DNA of 64,000 bases from Streptomyces laurentii (GCA_002355495.1 AP017424.1:1550001-1614000); one strand, 5' to 3'. Shown: positions 30,822 through 40,495, counted from the stretch's first letter. The notes: generated by a model not told the origin, from the sequence alone. Made by a program: numbers and translations.

Positions 30822-32004
30822 GCGCGGCCGCCGTCGGCTGCTCGTCGCGGGTGCCGTCCTCCTCGGGTGCACCGCCGGGTGCGCGCCCGGCGGGGACGGC
30901 CCCGCGCCCGCCCGTACGTCCTCGTCGGCGTCCGCCCCGGCCACCGGCACCCCGGCCCCGAACGCGCCGACCGCGAGCGGTGCCTCCTCGGCTCCGGCCG
31001 TCCGGGCCGCCGCGTGCGAGGTGCCGCTCCCGGAGGCGTGGCGCGGCGCGTTCGCGGCGGGCGAGTTCCGGCCCGCGAGCGGGCGGCGGCCGGTGCTCGC
31101 GGACGTCGGCGCGGGCTGGACGGCGCTCCAGCTCTCCGGCGCGGACGGCCGCGGCGCGGTCCTCGTCCGGGCCGGCGAGAAGACGCCCCGGACCCTGCTG
31201 CGGTTCGCCGACCCCGTCGAACACCAGTTGCTCGCCGCCGACTTCGACGGGCGGCGGTGGGCCGCGTTCGCGGTCCTGGAGGGCCGCACGCTGGACAGCC
31301 CGTGGAGTCTGTACGTGTGGGACGCGACCACCGGGAAGGCCCGGCGGCTGGCCCGCGCCGAGCGGCCGGGGCCGCTGCCCCGTCCGGTCGTCCGGGACGG
31401 GACGGTGGTGTGGGCGCAGGGCACCGGCGCTGGGAAGGCCGGCGTCCTCGCCGCGCCGGCCGGGGGCGGACCCACGCGCGCGTGGCACACGGGTGTGGTC
31501 GACACGCCGTTCGCGGCGGGCGGTCTGCTGGTGTGGCGCGAGTCCGCGGGCGGCGGGACCCGGCTCGCGGCGGTCTCGCTGGCCGACGGGCGCCCGGCGA
31601 AGCTGCCCGCGCCGATCGCCGCGCTGCGCGACGTACGCGGCCTGGTCTCCGACGGCACCACCTGGGCGTGGGTGGCGGGCGAGGCCGACCCGCGGCTGAT
31701 GGTGTGGCGTACGGGCGAGGCGCGGCCGGTGGCCGTGGTGGCCGGATCCCCCGCCGCCGACGGGATGGACCAGCTCAGGATCGCCGGACGGCTCGTCACC
31801 TGGCGCACCCCGCAGACCTCGTACGCGCTGGACCTCGACGCGGACGCGTACACCGTGCTCACGCCCGCGTACGGGTACGCGGCGGCCTCCGGCAGCGGGC
31901 TCGCGCGCGCGTACAGCCTCGGTGATGCCAAAGAGACGGGTGCGCGGGCCGTGATCCAAGTGGTGGACGCGAACCGGCTGCCCCGGCTGCCGGGCTGTGG
32001 CTGA
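30805..32004 (+). CDS. Beta-propeller (TolB-like) lipoprotein
   Basis: 399 residues from a GTG that overlaps the end of the peptidase gene. Basic N-terminus (R-R-G-R-R-R-L-L), hydrophobic stretch and lipobox L-L-G-C, then a Ser/Ala/Pro-rich linker and a propeller with repeated blades such as L-Y-V-W-D-A-T-T-G-K-A-R-R-L and V-V-W-A-Q-G. The overlap and shared strand suggest co-expression with the C39 peptidase. Likely a surface-exposed binding protein; ligand unknown. Confidence 0.75.
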   Translation: MGTSGRRGRRRLLVAGAVLLGCTAGCAPGGDGPAPARTSSSASAPATGTPAPNAPTASGASSAPAVRAAACEVPLPEAWRGAFAAGEFRPASGRRPVLADVGAGWTALQLSGADGRGAVLVRAGEKTPRTLLRFADPVEHQLLAADFDGRRWAAFAVLEGRTLDSPWSLYVWDATTGKARRLARAERPGPLPRPVVRDGTVVWAQGTGAGKAGVLAAPAGGGPTRAWHTGVVDTPFAAGGLLVWRESAGGGTRLAAVSLADGRPAKLPAPIAALRDVRGLVSDGTTWAWVAGEADPRLMVWRTGEARPVAVVAGSPAADGMDQLRIAGRLVTWRTPQTSYALDLDADAYTVLTPAYGYAAASGSGLARAYSLGDAKETGARAVIQVVDANRLPRLPGCG

Positions 32005-32053
32005 TGTCCGCCACCGAGGTTTGCGGGCCGCGCGGCCGCGTCAGATTTCCCGC

Positions 32054-32974
32054 ATGTCCACACATGTGTCCGAAGAGGTACGGGAGGCGCTGCACGAGGG
32101 GCGTCCTGTCGTCGCGCTCGAGTCGACGATCATCGCTCACGGTCTGCCGCGCCCGCGCAACCTGACCGTGGCCCGTGAGCTGGAGGAGCGGGTACGGGCC
32201 GGCGGCGCCGTGCCGGCCACGATCGCGGTGCTCGACGGCACCGCCCGGATCGGCCTGGACGACACGGGCCTGACCCGGATCGCCGAGGACCCGTCGGTGC
32301 GCAAGCTCGGCCACCGCGACCTGGCCCCGGCGCTGGCGGCCGGGGCGACGGGCGCGACGACCGTCTCGGCCACGGCCTGGCTGGCCGACGCGGCCGGCCT
32401 GCGGGTCTTCGCGACCGGCGGGCTCGGCGGGGTGCACCGGGAGTGGACGGTCACCCAGGACGAGTCGGCGGACCTGCGGCTGCTGGCCCAGGTCGGGATC
32501 ACGGTGGTGTGCGCGGGGGTGAAGTCGATCCTCGACGTGCCCGCGACGCTCCAGCGTCTGGAGACCCTGGGGGTGACCGTCGTCGGCTACGGCACGGACC
32601 GCTTCCCCGGCTTCTATCTGTCGTCCTCGGGCGAGCCGGTCGACTGGACGGTCCGCTCCCCCGAGGAGGTGGCGCGGGTGATGCGGGCGCGGGACGCACT
32701 GGGCGGGCCCCGCGCGGCCCTCGTCGTCGGGAATCCGGTGCCGGCCGGCCGGCAGCTCGATCCGGCGCTGCACGACCGGGTCCTCGAACAGGGTCTCGCG
32801 GCGGCGCGGGAGAAGGGAGTGGCGGGGCAGGCGGTGACGCCTTTCCTGCTGGAGTTCCTGACGACGCACACCGAGGGGGCGTCCCTGGAGGCGAATCTGG
32901 CCGCGGTCCGCGGCAACGTCTCGCTCGCGGCCCGGATCGCGGCGGCGGACCGCGCCGGCCGCGCCGCGCGGTGA
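32054..32974 (+). CDS. psuG: Pseudouridine-5'-phosphate glycosidase
   Basis: Splits pseudouridine 5'-phosphate into uracil and ribose 5-phosphate. 306 residues. Motifs: V-A-L-E-S-T-I-I-A-H-G-L-P-R-P-R-N near the N-terminus, K-L-G-H-R-D-L, T-V-S-A-T, F-A-T-G-G-L-G-G-V-H, and V-C-A-G-V-K-S-I-L-D-V-P with the Lys that forms the substrate adduct. The ATG at 32054 gives the family N-terminus. Its TGA overlaps the GTG of the next gene, a PfkB-type kinase, the usual partner that makes its substrate. Confidence 0.94.
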   Translation: MSTHVSEEVREALHEGRPVVALESTIIAHGLPRPRNLTVARELEERVRAGGAVPATIAVLDGTARIGLDDTGLTRIAEDPSVRKLGHRDLAPALAAGATGATTVSATAWLADAAGLRVFATGGLGGVHREWTVTQDESADLRLLAQVGITVVCAGVKSILDVPATLQRLETLGVTVVGYGTDRFPGFYLSSSGEPVDWTVRSPEEVARVMRARDALGGPRAALVVGNPVPAGRQLDPALHDRVLEQGLAAAREKGVAGQAVTPFLLEFLTTHTEGASLEANLAAVRGNVSLAARIAAADRAGRAAR

Positions 32975-33861
32975 CCGGGTCCGGCGCGCTCCTGGTCGTC
33001 GGGGACGTCGTCACGGACGTCGTCGCCCGGCACCGCACGCCGCTCGCGCCCGCGACGGACACGGCGGCGGCCATCCGCACGCTGCCCGGCGGCGCGGGCG
33101 CGAACGTGGCGTGCTGGGCGGCGTGTTCGGGCTGTCCGGACGTACGGCTGCTCGCCCGGGTGGGCACGGACGCGGCGGACTGGCACGACCGGGCGCTGCG
33201 CGAGGCGGGCGTACGGCCGCTGCTCGTCCACGATCCGGAGGCGCCGACGGCGTCGGTGATCGCGCTGGTGGGCGCGGACGCGGAACGCACCTTTCTGACG
33301 GACAGCGGGGCGGCGCTGCGGCTGGCGCCGGAGGACTGGTCGGCGGAGCTGCTCGCCGGGGTCGCCCGCGTCCATCTGTCGGGTTATCTGTTCTTCGCCG
33401 ACGTGAGCCGGGCGACGGCGGGACGGGTGCTGCGGGACGCGCGGGCGGCGGGAGTGCCGGTGAGCGTGGACCCGGCCTCGGCGGGGTTCCTCGCCGGACT
33501 GGGCGCCGAACCGTTCCTGGCGGCGGTGGCCGGCGCGGAGTGCCTGCTGCCCAACGCGGACGAGGCCCGGCTGCTGACGGGACGTACGGATCCGGGCGAG
33601 GCGGCCGCGGCGCTCAGCCGGCGCGTTCCGCTGGTCGCGGTGACCCTGGGGGCCGGCGGCGCGGTGCTCGCGGCGAAAGGGCGGGTGACGGCCCGGCTGC
33701 CGGCGCCGGCGGCGCGTCCGGTGGACTCCACGGGCGCGGGCGACGCCTTCACTGGCGCGTTCCTGGCCGCCCGGCTGGCGGGCGCGGCCCCGGCCGACGC
33801 GGTGGCGGCGGGCTGCCGGGCGGGTGCGACGGCGGTGACGCGGGTGGGCGGCCGGCCCTGA
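32971..33861 (+). CDS. PfkB-family kinase, probably pseudouridine kinase
   Basis: 296 residues, GTG start overlapping the psuG stop (GTGA). Ribokinase fold: L-V-V-G-D-V-V-T-D-V-V, G-G-A-G-A-N-V-A, and D-S-T-G-A-G-D-A-F with the catalytic Asp. Fixed coupling to psuG makes pseudouridine the likely substrate, supplying pseudouridine 5'-phosphate to PsuG; the sequence alone would also fit a general ribokinase. Confidence 0.85.
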   Translation: MTGSGALLVVGDVVTDVVARHRTPLAPATDTAAAIRTLPGGAGANVACWAACSGCPDVRLLARVGTDAADWHDRALREAGVRPLLVHDPEAPTASVIALVGADAERTFLTDSGAALRLAPEDWSAELLAGVARVHLSGYLFFADVSRATAGRVLRDARAAGVPVSVDPASAGFLAGLGAEPFLAAVAGAECLLPNADEARLLTGRTDPGEAAAALSRRVPLVAVTLGAGGAVLAAKGRVTARLPAPAARPVDSTGAGDAFTGAFLAARLAGAAPADAVAAGCRAGATAVTRVGGRP

Positions 33862-33942
33862 GAGACCACGCCGCCCGGAATTCCGGCGCCGCGCACCGTT
33901 AACGAAGCATGAGTGAAACGGCAGCAGGGTTCACGAGACTGA

Positions 33943-33965
33943 GCGCCGTCCGTGCCGGACGGCGC
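33943..33965 (+). terminator. Hairpin after psuG-kinase, before the PI-PLC gene
   Basis: Perfect 9-bp stem GCGCCGTCC / GGACGGCGC with a 5-nt loop, 81 nt after the kinase stop and 32 nt before the next start. Confidence 0.5.
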
Positions 33966-33997
33966 GGACCTCTCCCTCCCACGAAGGGCTCCCCTCC

Positions 33998-36900
33998 ATG
34001 CGACCCATCCGGCATATACCAGGCGAGGCGCACGCCTCGCCTCCCGCCGTTCCCCTGACGAGACCCGCGGGCGCGGAGCGCGCCCGCCGTCCCCGTCTGC
34101 GCGCGGCCGTCCGGGCCACCGCCCTGTCCCTGGCCGGCGCGCTGCTCGCCGGTGGGGTGACGGCCGCGGTCGCCCCCGCGCCCGCGCTGGCCGCGATCGC
34201 CCCCGACGGGCCGCCCACGGACACGACCGTGGTGATCCAGAGCGTCGGCGACGACAACGACGGCAAGGGAGGCGCCGGTCAGCAGATATCCGGCAGCGAA
34301 CTCCTCTTCCGGACCGCGCCGCCCAAGGGCGACGAGTCGGACCAGTGGTGGTACCTCCAGCCGTCCCCGGCCGGCGACGGCACGTACAAGGTGAAGAGCC
34401 GCACCAAGAACGACCGCTGCATGGGCCGGGACGCGAACTCCGAGGGCGCGGCCCGCCTCGCCTTCCGGGACTGCGCCGGGTCCGGCACGGACTGGGTGTT
34501 CGAGAAGGTGAAGGGCGAGCGGTACCGGATCCGTCCGTCCGGCTACCAGGAGTTCCTCGAGACGCCGCAGGACCGTTCGGTCAGCAGTGACGTGACGTTC
34601 CCGACGACGCGGAGCGACGGCGAGCGGCAGCTCTGGTACGTCTCCCCGGTCGAGGCCGCCCGCCGGCCGATGCCCGCCGACCCGACGTTCGACCAGATGA
34701 CGTTCCTGACCGCGCACAACGCGTTCAACAACAACGTCGACATGAACGCCCCTCTGTTCCCGACCCAGAACCAGCTGCTGCCCATCTCCGCGCAGCTGAG
34801 GCAGGGCGTCCGCGGGCTGATGCTGGACACGTACCAGCGCAACGGCCGGGTCCGGGTGTGCCATCCGCCCGACCAGATCGTGGATCTGTGCGTGCCGACG
34901 GCCCAGCCGCTGTCGGACGTCTTCACCACCATCGCCACGTTCCTCAAGGCCGAGGAGAACAAGCGGGAGGTCGTCACCGTCTTCTTCGAGGACTACACGT
35001 CGGCCGCCGAGATGGCCGCCGAGATCGGTGACGACCTCGGGCCGAACGGCCAGCTCAGCGGCATGGTGTTCGACCCGTCGTCCGCCGACTGGAACGTCGC
35101 GACGAAGGGCTGGCCCAAGCTGTCCGAGCTGGTCGCCAAGAACAAGCGGCTGCTCCTGCTGTCCGACCGGGGAGACAAGAAGGACCTGGGGATCGGCTAC
35201 CAGCGGGACTGGACGGCCGAGAACTACTGGTCGATGGGGCCCCGACCGGCAACTCCGACTGGACGTGCGAGACCCGCTGGAGCGAGGTGCCGCTGTCCCG
35301 TGAGGAGCCCGGGTTCCGCCGGCTGTTCGTCATGAACCACTTCCGTAGCGCCCCGATCGGCGTGACGCCCGGCAACGACAACGCCAAGATCCTCAACCGC
35401 GCGCAGCGCTTCTGCGCCCCCGCCGCCCGCAAGAAGCCGAACTTCGTCGCGGTCGACGCCACCACCGCGGGCGATCCGAAGAGCGCGGTCGACGCGCTCA
35501 ACCAGTACGTGGACCACAGCGACACCCCCGGCTTCGGCGGCACGCCGGACACCCAGAGCGAGAACTGGCATGTGCCGAACCTGACGGTGATGCCGCTCGG
35601 CGACTCCATCACCGAGGGCGCCGGAAGCAGCACCCGCTCCAGCTACCGCGCCGCCCTGTGGCCGCAGCTCGTCCCCCGCGCGGACACGCTCGACTTCGTC
35701 GGCTCGCAGAAGCACGGCGTCCTGCCGGACACCGATCACGAGGGCCACTCGGGCTGGCTGATCGACGGCATCGCCGCGAACATCGACGCCTGGATGGAGG
35801 CGGCGAAACCGAACGTGGTGCTGCTGCACATCGGCACGAACGACATGGACCGCGACAACCAGGTCGCCACCGCTCCGGCACGGCTCGCCGCCCTCATCGA
35901 CCAGATGATCGCCGCGTCGCCGCAGACCACGATCGTCGTCGCCTCCCTCGTCCCGTCGGCCTCGCCGGAGGTACAGGCCCGGATCGACGCGTACAACGCG
36001 CGGATCCCGGGCATCGTCGCGGCCCGGCAGGCGCAGGGCCACAAGGTCGCCCAGGTGAGCATGGGGGCGCTGACCACCGCCGATCTGAACGACCGGCTGC
36101 ACCCCAATGACGGCGGCTACGTGAAGATGGCCGGGGTCTTCGCCGAGGGCATCGCGCAGGTGGCCCGCAACGGCTGGATCAGCCCGCAGGTGACGGTCCG
36201 GCCCGCCCCGCCGCGGGCCGGCCTGGGCGACTACCAGGTCGACCTGAACGCGGACGGCCGCGCCGACTACCTCACCGTGGACGCCGCGGGCGCCGTACGG
36301 GCGTGGCTGAACAAGGGCGGCGACGGCCACAGCGGCTGGACCGAAGCGGGTCAGGTCGCCTCCGGCGTGCCGCTGGCCGGCGGTCAGGTGCGGTTCGCCG
36401 ACATCAACGCGGATGGATACGCCGACTATCTGGTCGTCGACCCGAACAGCGCCGTACGCGCGTGGCTCAACAAGGGCGGCACCGGCATCGCCGGCTGGAC
36501 CGAGGCCGGACAGATCGCCACCGGGGTGACCCTGGCGGGCGGTCAGGTGCGGTTCGCCGACATCAACGGGGACCGGTACGCGGACTACGTGGTCGTCGAC
36601 GCGAACGGCGCGGTCCGGGCCTGGCTCAACAAGGGCGGTACGGGGACCGAGGGCTGGACCGAGGCCGGACAGATCGCCGCCGGGGTCGGTGTCCCCGCCG
36701 ACCAGGTGCGCCTCGCCGACGTCAACGCCGATGGATACGCCGACTATCTGTCCGTCGACGCGAACGGCGCCGTGAAGGCCTGGCTCAACAAGGGCGGCAC
36801 CGGCATCGCCGGCTGGAACCAGACCGGGCAGATCGCCGCCGGCGCGGGCGCGCCCGGCTCCTCGGTGCGGTTCGCCGACCTCGACGCCGACCGGCGCGCC

Positions 36901-37821
36901 GACTACCTCGTGGTGGACGCGAGCGGCGCCGTCCGGGCGTGGCTCAACAAGGGCGGGGACGGCGGCGGGGTCGGCGGCAACGGCTGGACCTCCGTCGGGA
37001 CCTTCGCGACGGGCGCCGGAGCGCCGGCCGCGCAGGTCCGGTTCGCGGACATCAACGCGGACCGCAAGGACGACTACCTGGTGGTGGCCGCCGACGGTTC
37101 GGTACGGGCCTGGCTCGGCACCGGCACCGCCGGAAAGTGGACCTCCCTCGGCCAGATCATCGCGGGCACGGGCGCCCCGGGCGACCAGGTGCGCTTCGCG
37201 GACCTCGACGCCGACGGGCGGGCCGACTACGTCACCGTCGCCGCCGACGGCTCGGTGAAGGCCTGGCTCAACAACGGCACCGGGGCGGGCTGGACCTCGC
37301 TCGGGGTCTACGCCACCGGCACGGGCGCCCCGGGCGACCAGGTCCGGCTCGCCGACCTCGACGCCGACGGACGGGCGGACTATCTGACCGTCGCCGCCGA
37401 CGGCTCGGTGAAGGCGTGGCTCAACCAGGGCGGCGACGGCCGCGGCGGCTGGACCCCCGCCGGGCAGATCGCCACCGGGACGGGCGCGCCCGGTGCCTCG
37501 GTGCGGTTCGCCGACCTCGACGCCGACGGACGGGCCGACTACCTGACCGTCGCCGCCGACGGCTCGGTGAAGGCCTGGGCCAACAAGGGACTCGGCAAGT
37601 GGACCGCGCTCGGCGCGTACGCCCCCGCTCTGGGCACGCCCGGCACGACGGTCCTGTTCGCCGAGGCCAACGGCGACCGCCGGGCCGACTATCTGACGAT
37701 CGCGGCCGACGGCTCGGTCCAGGCGTGGCTCAACGACGGGGCGGCGCTCAGCGGCGGCTGGTCGACGCTCGGCACGATCGCCACGGGCGTGGGCGTGCCC
37801 GGCAGCCAGGTGCACATCTGA
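33998..37821 (+). pseudogene. Secreted PI-PLC / SGNH hydrolase / FG-GAP repeat protein, -1 frameshift
   Basis: About 1274 residues when repaired. Order: basic N-terminus and signal peptide (to about 65), a ~150-residue ricin-like/beta region, a PI-PLC X domain (T-F-L-T-A-H-N-A-F, R-G-L-M-L-D-T-Y, V-F-F-E-D-Y), an SGNH hydrolase (G-D-S-I-T-E-G, L-H-I-G-T-N-D-M, D-R-L-H-P-N with the catalytic Asp/His), and ten FG-GAP/VCBS-type repeats. The frame breaks at about 35236-35240 (GGGGCCCCGA): one extra C gives S-M-G-P-P-T-G-N-S-D-W-T. Likely extracellular phospholipid or ester breakdown. No downstream partner on this strand. Confidence 0.85.
36235..37812 (+). repeat. Ten FG-GAP/VCBS-type coding repeats
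   Basis: About 150-bp units coding D-x-N-A-D-G-x-A-D-Y-L ... V-x-A-W-L-N-K-G-G ... G-W-T repeats. The acidic D-x-N-x-D-G loops would bind calcium and the ten blades would form one or two propellers. Confidence 0.85.
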
Positions 37822-37823
37822 CC

Positions 37824-37871
37824 GTACGGGGTGAGGGGCACCGCTCCCGGGCGGCTCCCCTCACCCCGTAC
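37824..37871. terminator. Bidirectional terminator
   Basis: Perfect 15-bp stem (37824-37838 with 37857-37871) between convergent genes; the stem starts 3 nt after the upstream stop. Confidence 0.8.
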
Positions 37872-37895
37872 CCCCTGGCGGGTCACCCGTCCCGC

Positions 37896-38552
37896 TCAGG
37901 CGTCCCGGAAGCCGGTCCAGGCCGGCCGGCGCGGGTCGTCGGCGCGTACGACGGCGTCGGCAACGTCCGCGGGGCCGACCTCCTGCTCGTACCGCGCGAA
38001 GGCGGGCAGCGTCCACTGCTGCTCGGTACGGCGGGCGAGCGCGCCCGGCGACAGGCGCAGATGGACCTTCAGGTCGAACGGGAACCAGTGCCCGAGCAGG
38101 AACGGGCCGTGGACGACGAGGACCCCGCCCGGCGCCAGCGGGACGGCGGGGCTGCGGGTGGCCCGGTCGGTCGCCGGGTCCCACAGGTCGGGCAGCACCC
38201 GGCCGGAGCCGCCCGGCTCCAGCGGGCCGAACACCTCCCGCCACAGCGCGCCGGTGTCGACCCAGTCGGTGTAGTACGCGTCCGGATCCCGCTTCCCGTA
38301 CTCGAAGCGCAGCGACGCCGGCCGCAGGAAGCCGTCGGTGGCGACGACGAGCACGGAACGCCCGCGCAGCCGCAGCTCCTCGGCGATCCGGTCGGCGAAC
38401 TCCGCGCCCGGGGCGGCCGGCGGCCCGTCGACGCCGACCTTGAGCCAGTCGCTGCCGTCCCCGGGCGCGGTCCGGTCGAGACGGCGGACGACCGCGCCGG
38501 TCAGCCGCTCCCAGGTGATCGCTTCCACGCGCGTCCGTCCCCTGCCGTTCAT
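37896..38552 (-). CDS. Uridine kinase-like protein with degenerate P-loop
   Basis: 218 residues of the uridine kinase/phosphoribulokinase-like family. The Walker A region reads V-G-V-D-G-P-P-A-A-P-G-A-E-F instead of a Gly-Lys-Thr loop, so the phosphate-binding Lys is missing. The rest of the fold remains: A-T-D-G-F-L-R-P, Y-Y-T-D-W-V-D, and V-H-G-P-F-L-L-G. Related streptomycete proteins share the altered loop as far as I recall, so it is a family trait rather than damage. Catalytic activity is uncertain. Start is the ATG at 38552; a longer frame has a Cys/Pro-rich nonsense N-terminus. Confidence 0.75.
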   Translation of the reverse strand: MNGRGRTRVEAITWERLTGAVVRRLDRTAPGDGSDWLKVGVDGPPAAPGAEFADRIAEELRLRGRSVLVVATDGFLRPASLRFEYGKRDPDAYYTDWVDTGALWREVFGPLEPGGSGRVLPDLWDPATDRATRSPAVPLAPGGVLVVHGPFLLGHWFPFDLKVHLRLSPGALARRTEQQWTLPAFARYEQEVGPADVADAVVRADDPRRPAWTGFRDA

Positions 38553-38581
38553 CCGCCCATCCTGCCGCACGGCCCCCGGGC

Positions 38582-38614
38582 TTGACCTTGTCGCTGGCGG
38601 CAGGGTTCCAGGAT
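38582..38614 (+). promoter_or_regulatory. MerR-type promoter/operator of the SDR-merR unit
   Basis: TTGACC -35 (38582-38587), then a dyad ACCTTGTCGC / GCGGCAGGGT (38585-38594, 38597-38606) spanning the -35/-10 spacer, and CAGGAT (38609-38614) near the -10 position. The long 19-21-nt spacer with an internal dyad is what MerR-family activators use. The ATG is 6 nt downstream, so the message would be leaderless. Confidence 0.65.
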
Positions 38615-38620
38615 CGGCGC

Positions 38621-39427
38621 ATGAACACGGACACGCGCACGGACACGGACACACAGCGACAGAACACCGACACCGACACCGGCCGCCGGACCGACCGGGT
38701 CGTGGTGGTCACCGGAGCCGGCACCGGCATCGGCCGGGCCACGGCGCGGGCCTTCGCCCGGCAGGGGGCGACCGTCGTCGCCGTGGGCCGCCGGCCCGGA
38801 CCGCTCCAGGAGACGGCGACCGGCTTCCCGGGGATCCGTCCCCTGGCCGCCGACCTCACCGCGCCGGGCGGGCCCGAGCGGATCGTGCGCGAGGTCGTGG
38901 ACACGTACGGACGGCTCGACGTCCTGGTCAACAACGCCGGCATCGCGGACGGCGGCCCCCTGGAGTCGATGACCCGGCAGACCGTGGACGCGCTCCTCGC
39001 GACCAACGTCGTCGCCCCGGTGCTGCTCACCCAGGCCGCGCTGGAGGCCCTGACGTCCGCCGGCGGCACGGTCGTCAACGTCTCGACGGCCGTCGGGCAG
39101 CGCGGCTGGCCGAACTCGTCGGTGTATCCGGCGACGAAGGCCGCCGTGGAGACGCTGACCCGCTGCTGGGCCGTGGAGTTCGCGCCGCGCGGGGTGCGGG
39201 TGGTGGCGGTGGCGCCCGGGGCGGTGGACACCCCGATCGGCGTGCACAGGGGGCTGACGCCCGAACAGCGGGAGGCGGTACGCGGATGGCAGCTCGCGCA
39301 CACACCGCTGCGGCGGATCGGCCGTCCGGAGGAGGTGGCCTGGGCGATCACCGTGCTGGCCTCGCCGGACGCGGAGTTCGTCACGGGCGTGGTGCTGCCG
39401 GTCGACGGCGGCGCCCTGGTCGCCTGA
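38621..39427 (+). CDS. Short-chain dehydrogenase/reductase
   Basis: 268 residues. A Thr/Asp-rich N-terminal extension of about 20 residues precedes the Rossmann fold: T-G-A-G-T-G-I-G-R-A, N-N-A-G-I-A, catalytic Ser (V-N-V-S-T-A) and Y-P-A-T-K (Tyr-x-x-x-Lys), and D-G-G-A-L near the end. The substrate is not predictable. It sits behind a MerR-type operator and 56 nt before a merR gene on the same strand, so it is probably the enzyme that regulator controls. Confidence 0.88.
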   Translation: MNTDTRTDTDTQRQNTDTDTGRRTDRVVVVTGAGTGIGRATARAFARQGATVVAVGRRPGPLQETATGFPGIRPLAADLTAPGGPERIVREVVDTYGRLDVLVNNAGIADGGPLESMTRQTVDALLATNVVAPVLLTQAALEALTSAGGTVVNVSTAVGQRGWPNSSVYPATKAAVETLTRCWAVEFAPRGVRVVAVAPGAVDTPIGVHRGLTPEQREAVRGWQLAHTPLRRIGRPEEVAWAITVLASPDAEFVTGVVLPVDGGALVA

Positions 39428-39483
39428 GACGGCAGGTAGGCGGGCCTGCCGAGGTGGTAGGAAGGCGCGGGGAGGTGGGGTCC

Positions 39484-39954
39484 TTGCGCATCGGTGAACT
39501 GGCCCGCCGGACGGGGACGACGACACGGGCGCTGCGCCATTACGAGCAGGCGGGGCTGATCGCGTCGGCGCGGGCGGCGAACGGCTACCGGGTCTACGAG
39601 GAGGGCGCGGTGGTCCGCGTCTCCAACATCCGGTATCTGCTGGGTGTGGGGCTGACGCTGGAGGACGTCACGGCCTTCGCGTCCTGCCTGGACGGGCATA
39701 TGCCCGCCCGCGCACCCTCCGCGCAGGGGCTGGCCATCGCCCGCGAACGCCTCGCGGTGCTCGACGCCCGGATCGCGGCGCAGACGGAGGCCAGGGACCG
39801 GCTCGCCGCCGCCCTGGCCTCCCAGTCCGCCGCCCAGTCCGGCGCCCAGTCCGGCGCTCGGGTGGGCAGCGAGGGTCAGCCGGCCTTCCCCGCCGGCGCG
39901 CAGGCGGGCGCGGGCTCGTCCACCGACATCGGCGCGCCCTTGGGCAGCAGATAG
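39484..39954 (+). CDS. MerR-family transcriptional regulator
   Basis: 156 residues. N-terminal MerR helix-turn-helix and wing: M-R-I-G-E-L-A-R-R-T-G-T-T-T-R-A-L-R-H-Y-E-Q-A-G-L is the family start (positions 1-25), then N-G-Y-R-V-Y. A dimerisation helix follows. No Cys cluster of a metal or redox sensor. The TTG at 39484 is chosen as start because GGAGG lies 8 nt upstream. The last ~35 residues (Gln/Ser/Ala/Gly-rich) run across the 3' end of the opposing cupin gene and look like reading into antisense. Likely activator of the upstream SDR gene and of itself. Confidence 0.85.
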   Translation: MRIGELARRTGTTTRALRHYEQAGLIASARAANGYRVYEEGAVVRVSNIRYLLGVGLTLEDVTAFASCLDGHMPARAPSAQGLAIARERLAVLDARIAAQTEARDRLAAALASQSAAQSGAQSGARVGSEGQPAFPAGAQAGAGSSTDIGAPLGSR

Positions 39955-40400
39955 GTCACATAGAGCACGACGGGTTCGGTGCCGAGATTGCGCCCGGTGT
40001 GGACCTTGTTCGCGCCGGCGGGCTCGATGAAGGAGTCGCCCGCCTTGGACACCTCCACCGAGCAGTCGGCCAGGGTCCGGGTGAGGGTGCCGGACCGGAC
40101 GACGGCGATCAGCTGACCGTCGTGGTGGTGCCAGCCGGTGGTGCCGCCGGGGGCGACGGTGATGGTGCGGAAGACGACGTCGGTGTCGCCCTTCGGCGGC
40201 TTGACCGGCAGGGTGCCGTGCGAGGTGCCCTGGGCGAGTTCCGTGGCACCGACCCCGCTGCCGGGGGTGGCGATCGCCGCGGACGGGACGACCGCCACCG
40301 CGGCGACGGCGCCCGCCACGACGAGCGCCTTGCGCAGCCGCGCCCCGCGCGCTCCGACCCGCGTGCCGCCCGTGCCCGTCGTGCCCGTGCCGAGACCCAT
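39876..40400 (-). CDS. Exported cupin-domain protein
   Basis: 174 residues. Gly/Thr-rich N-terminus then L-R-K-A-L-V-V-A-G-A-V-A-A-V-A-V-V (signal peptide or anchor, about 20-45), then a single cupin with a well-kept metal site: G-W-H-H-H-D-G-Q, I-A-V-V-R-S-G-T-L, and K-V-H-T-G-R. The His set supports metal binding, unlike the cupin at 29095-29451. Its 3' end overlaps the opposing merR gene by 79 nt. Function unknown. Confidence 0.85.
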   Translation of the reverse strand: MGLGTGTTGTGGTRVGARGARLRKALVVAGAVAAVAVVPSAAIATPGSGVGATELAQGTSHGTLPVKPPKGDTDVVFRTITVAPGGTTGWHHHDGQLIAVVRSGTLTRTLADCSVEVSKAGDSFIEPAGANKVHTGRNLGTEPVVLYVTYLLPKGAPMSVDEPAPACAPAGKAG

Positions 40401-40495
40401 CGTTCTCCTCCGAACTCGTCTGCGCGGCCGTCCGGTTCGCGACCGTCGGAGCGGTCACGCTACCCGGAAGAGGGATACACGGGACGGATGTTCGA

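Noticed and set aside
36235..37812. Regular repeats that might be a CRISPR array or tandem satellite
   Set aside because: The units are in-frame FG-GAP coding repeats with divergent third positions and no unique spacers.
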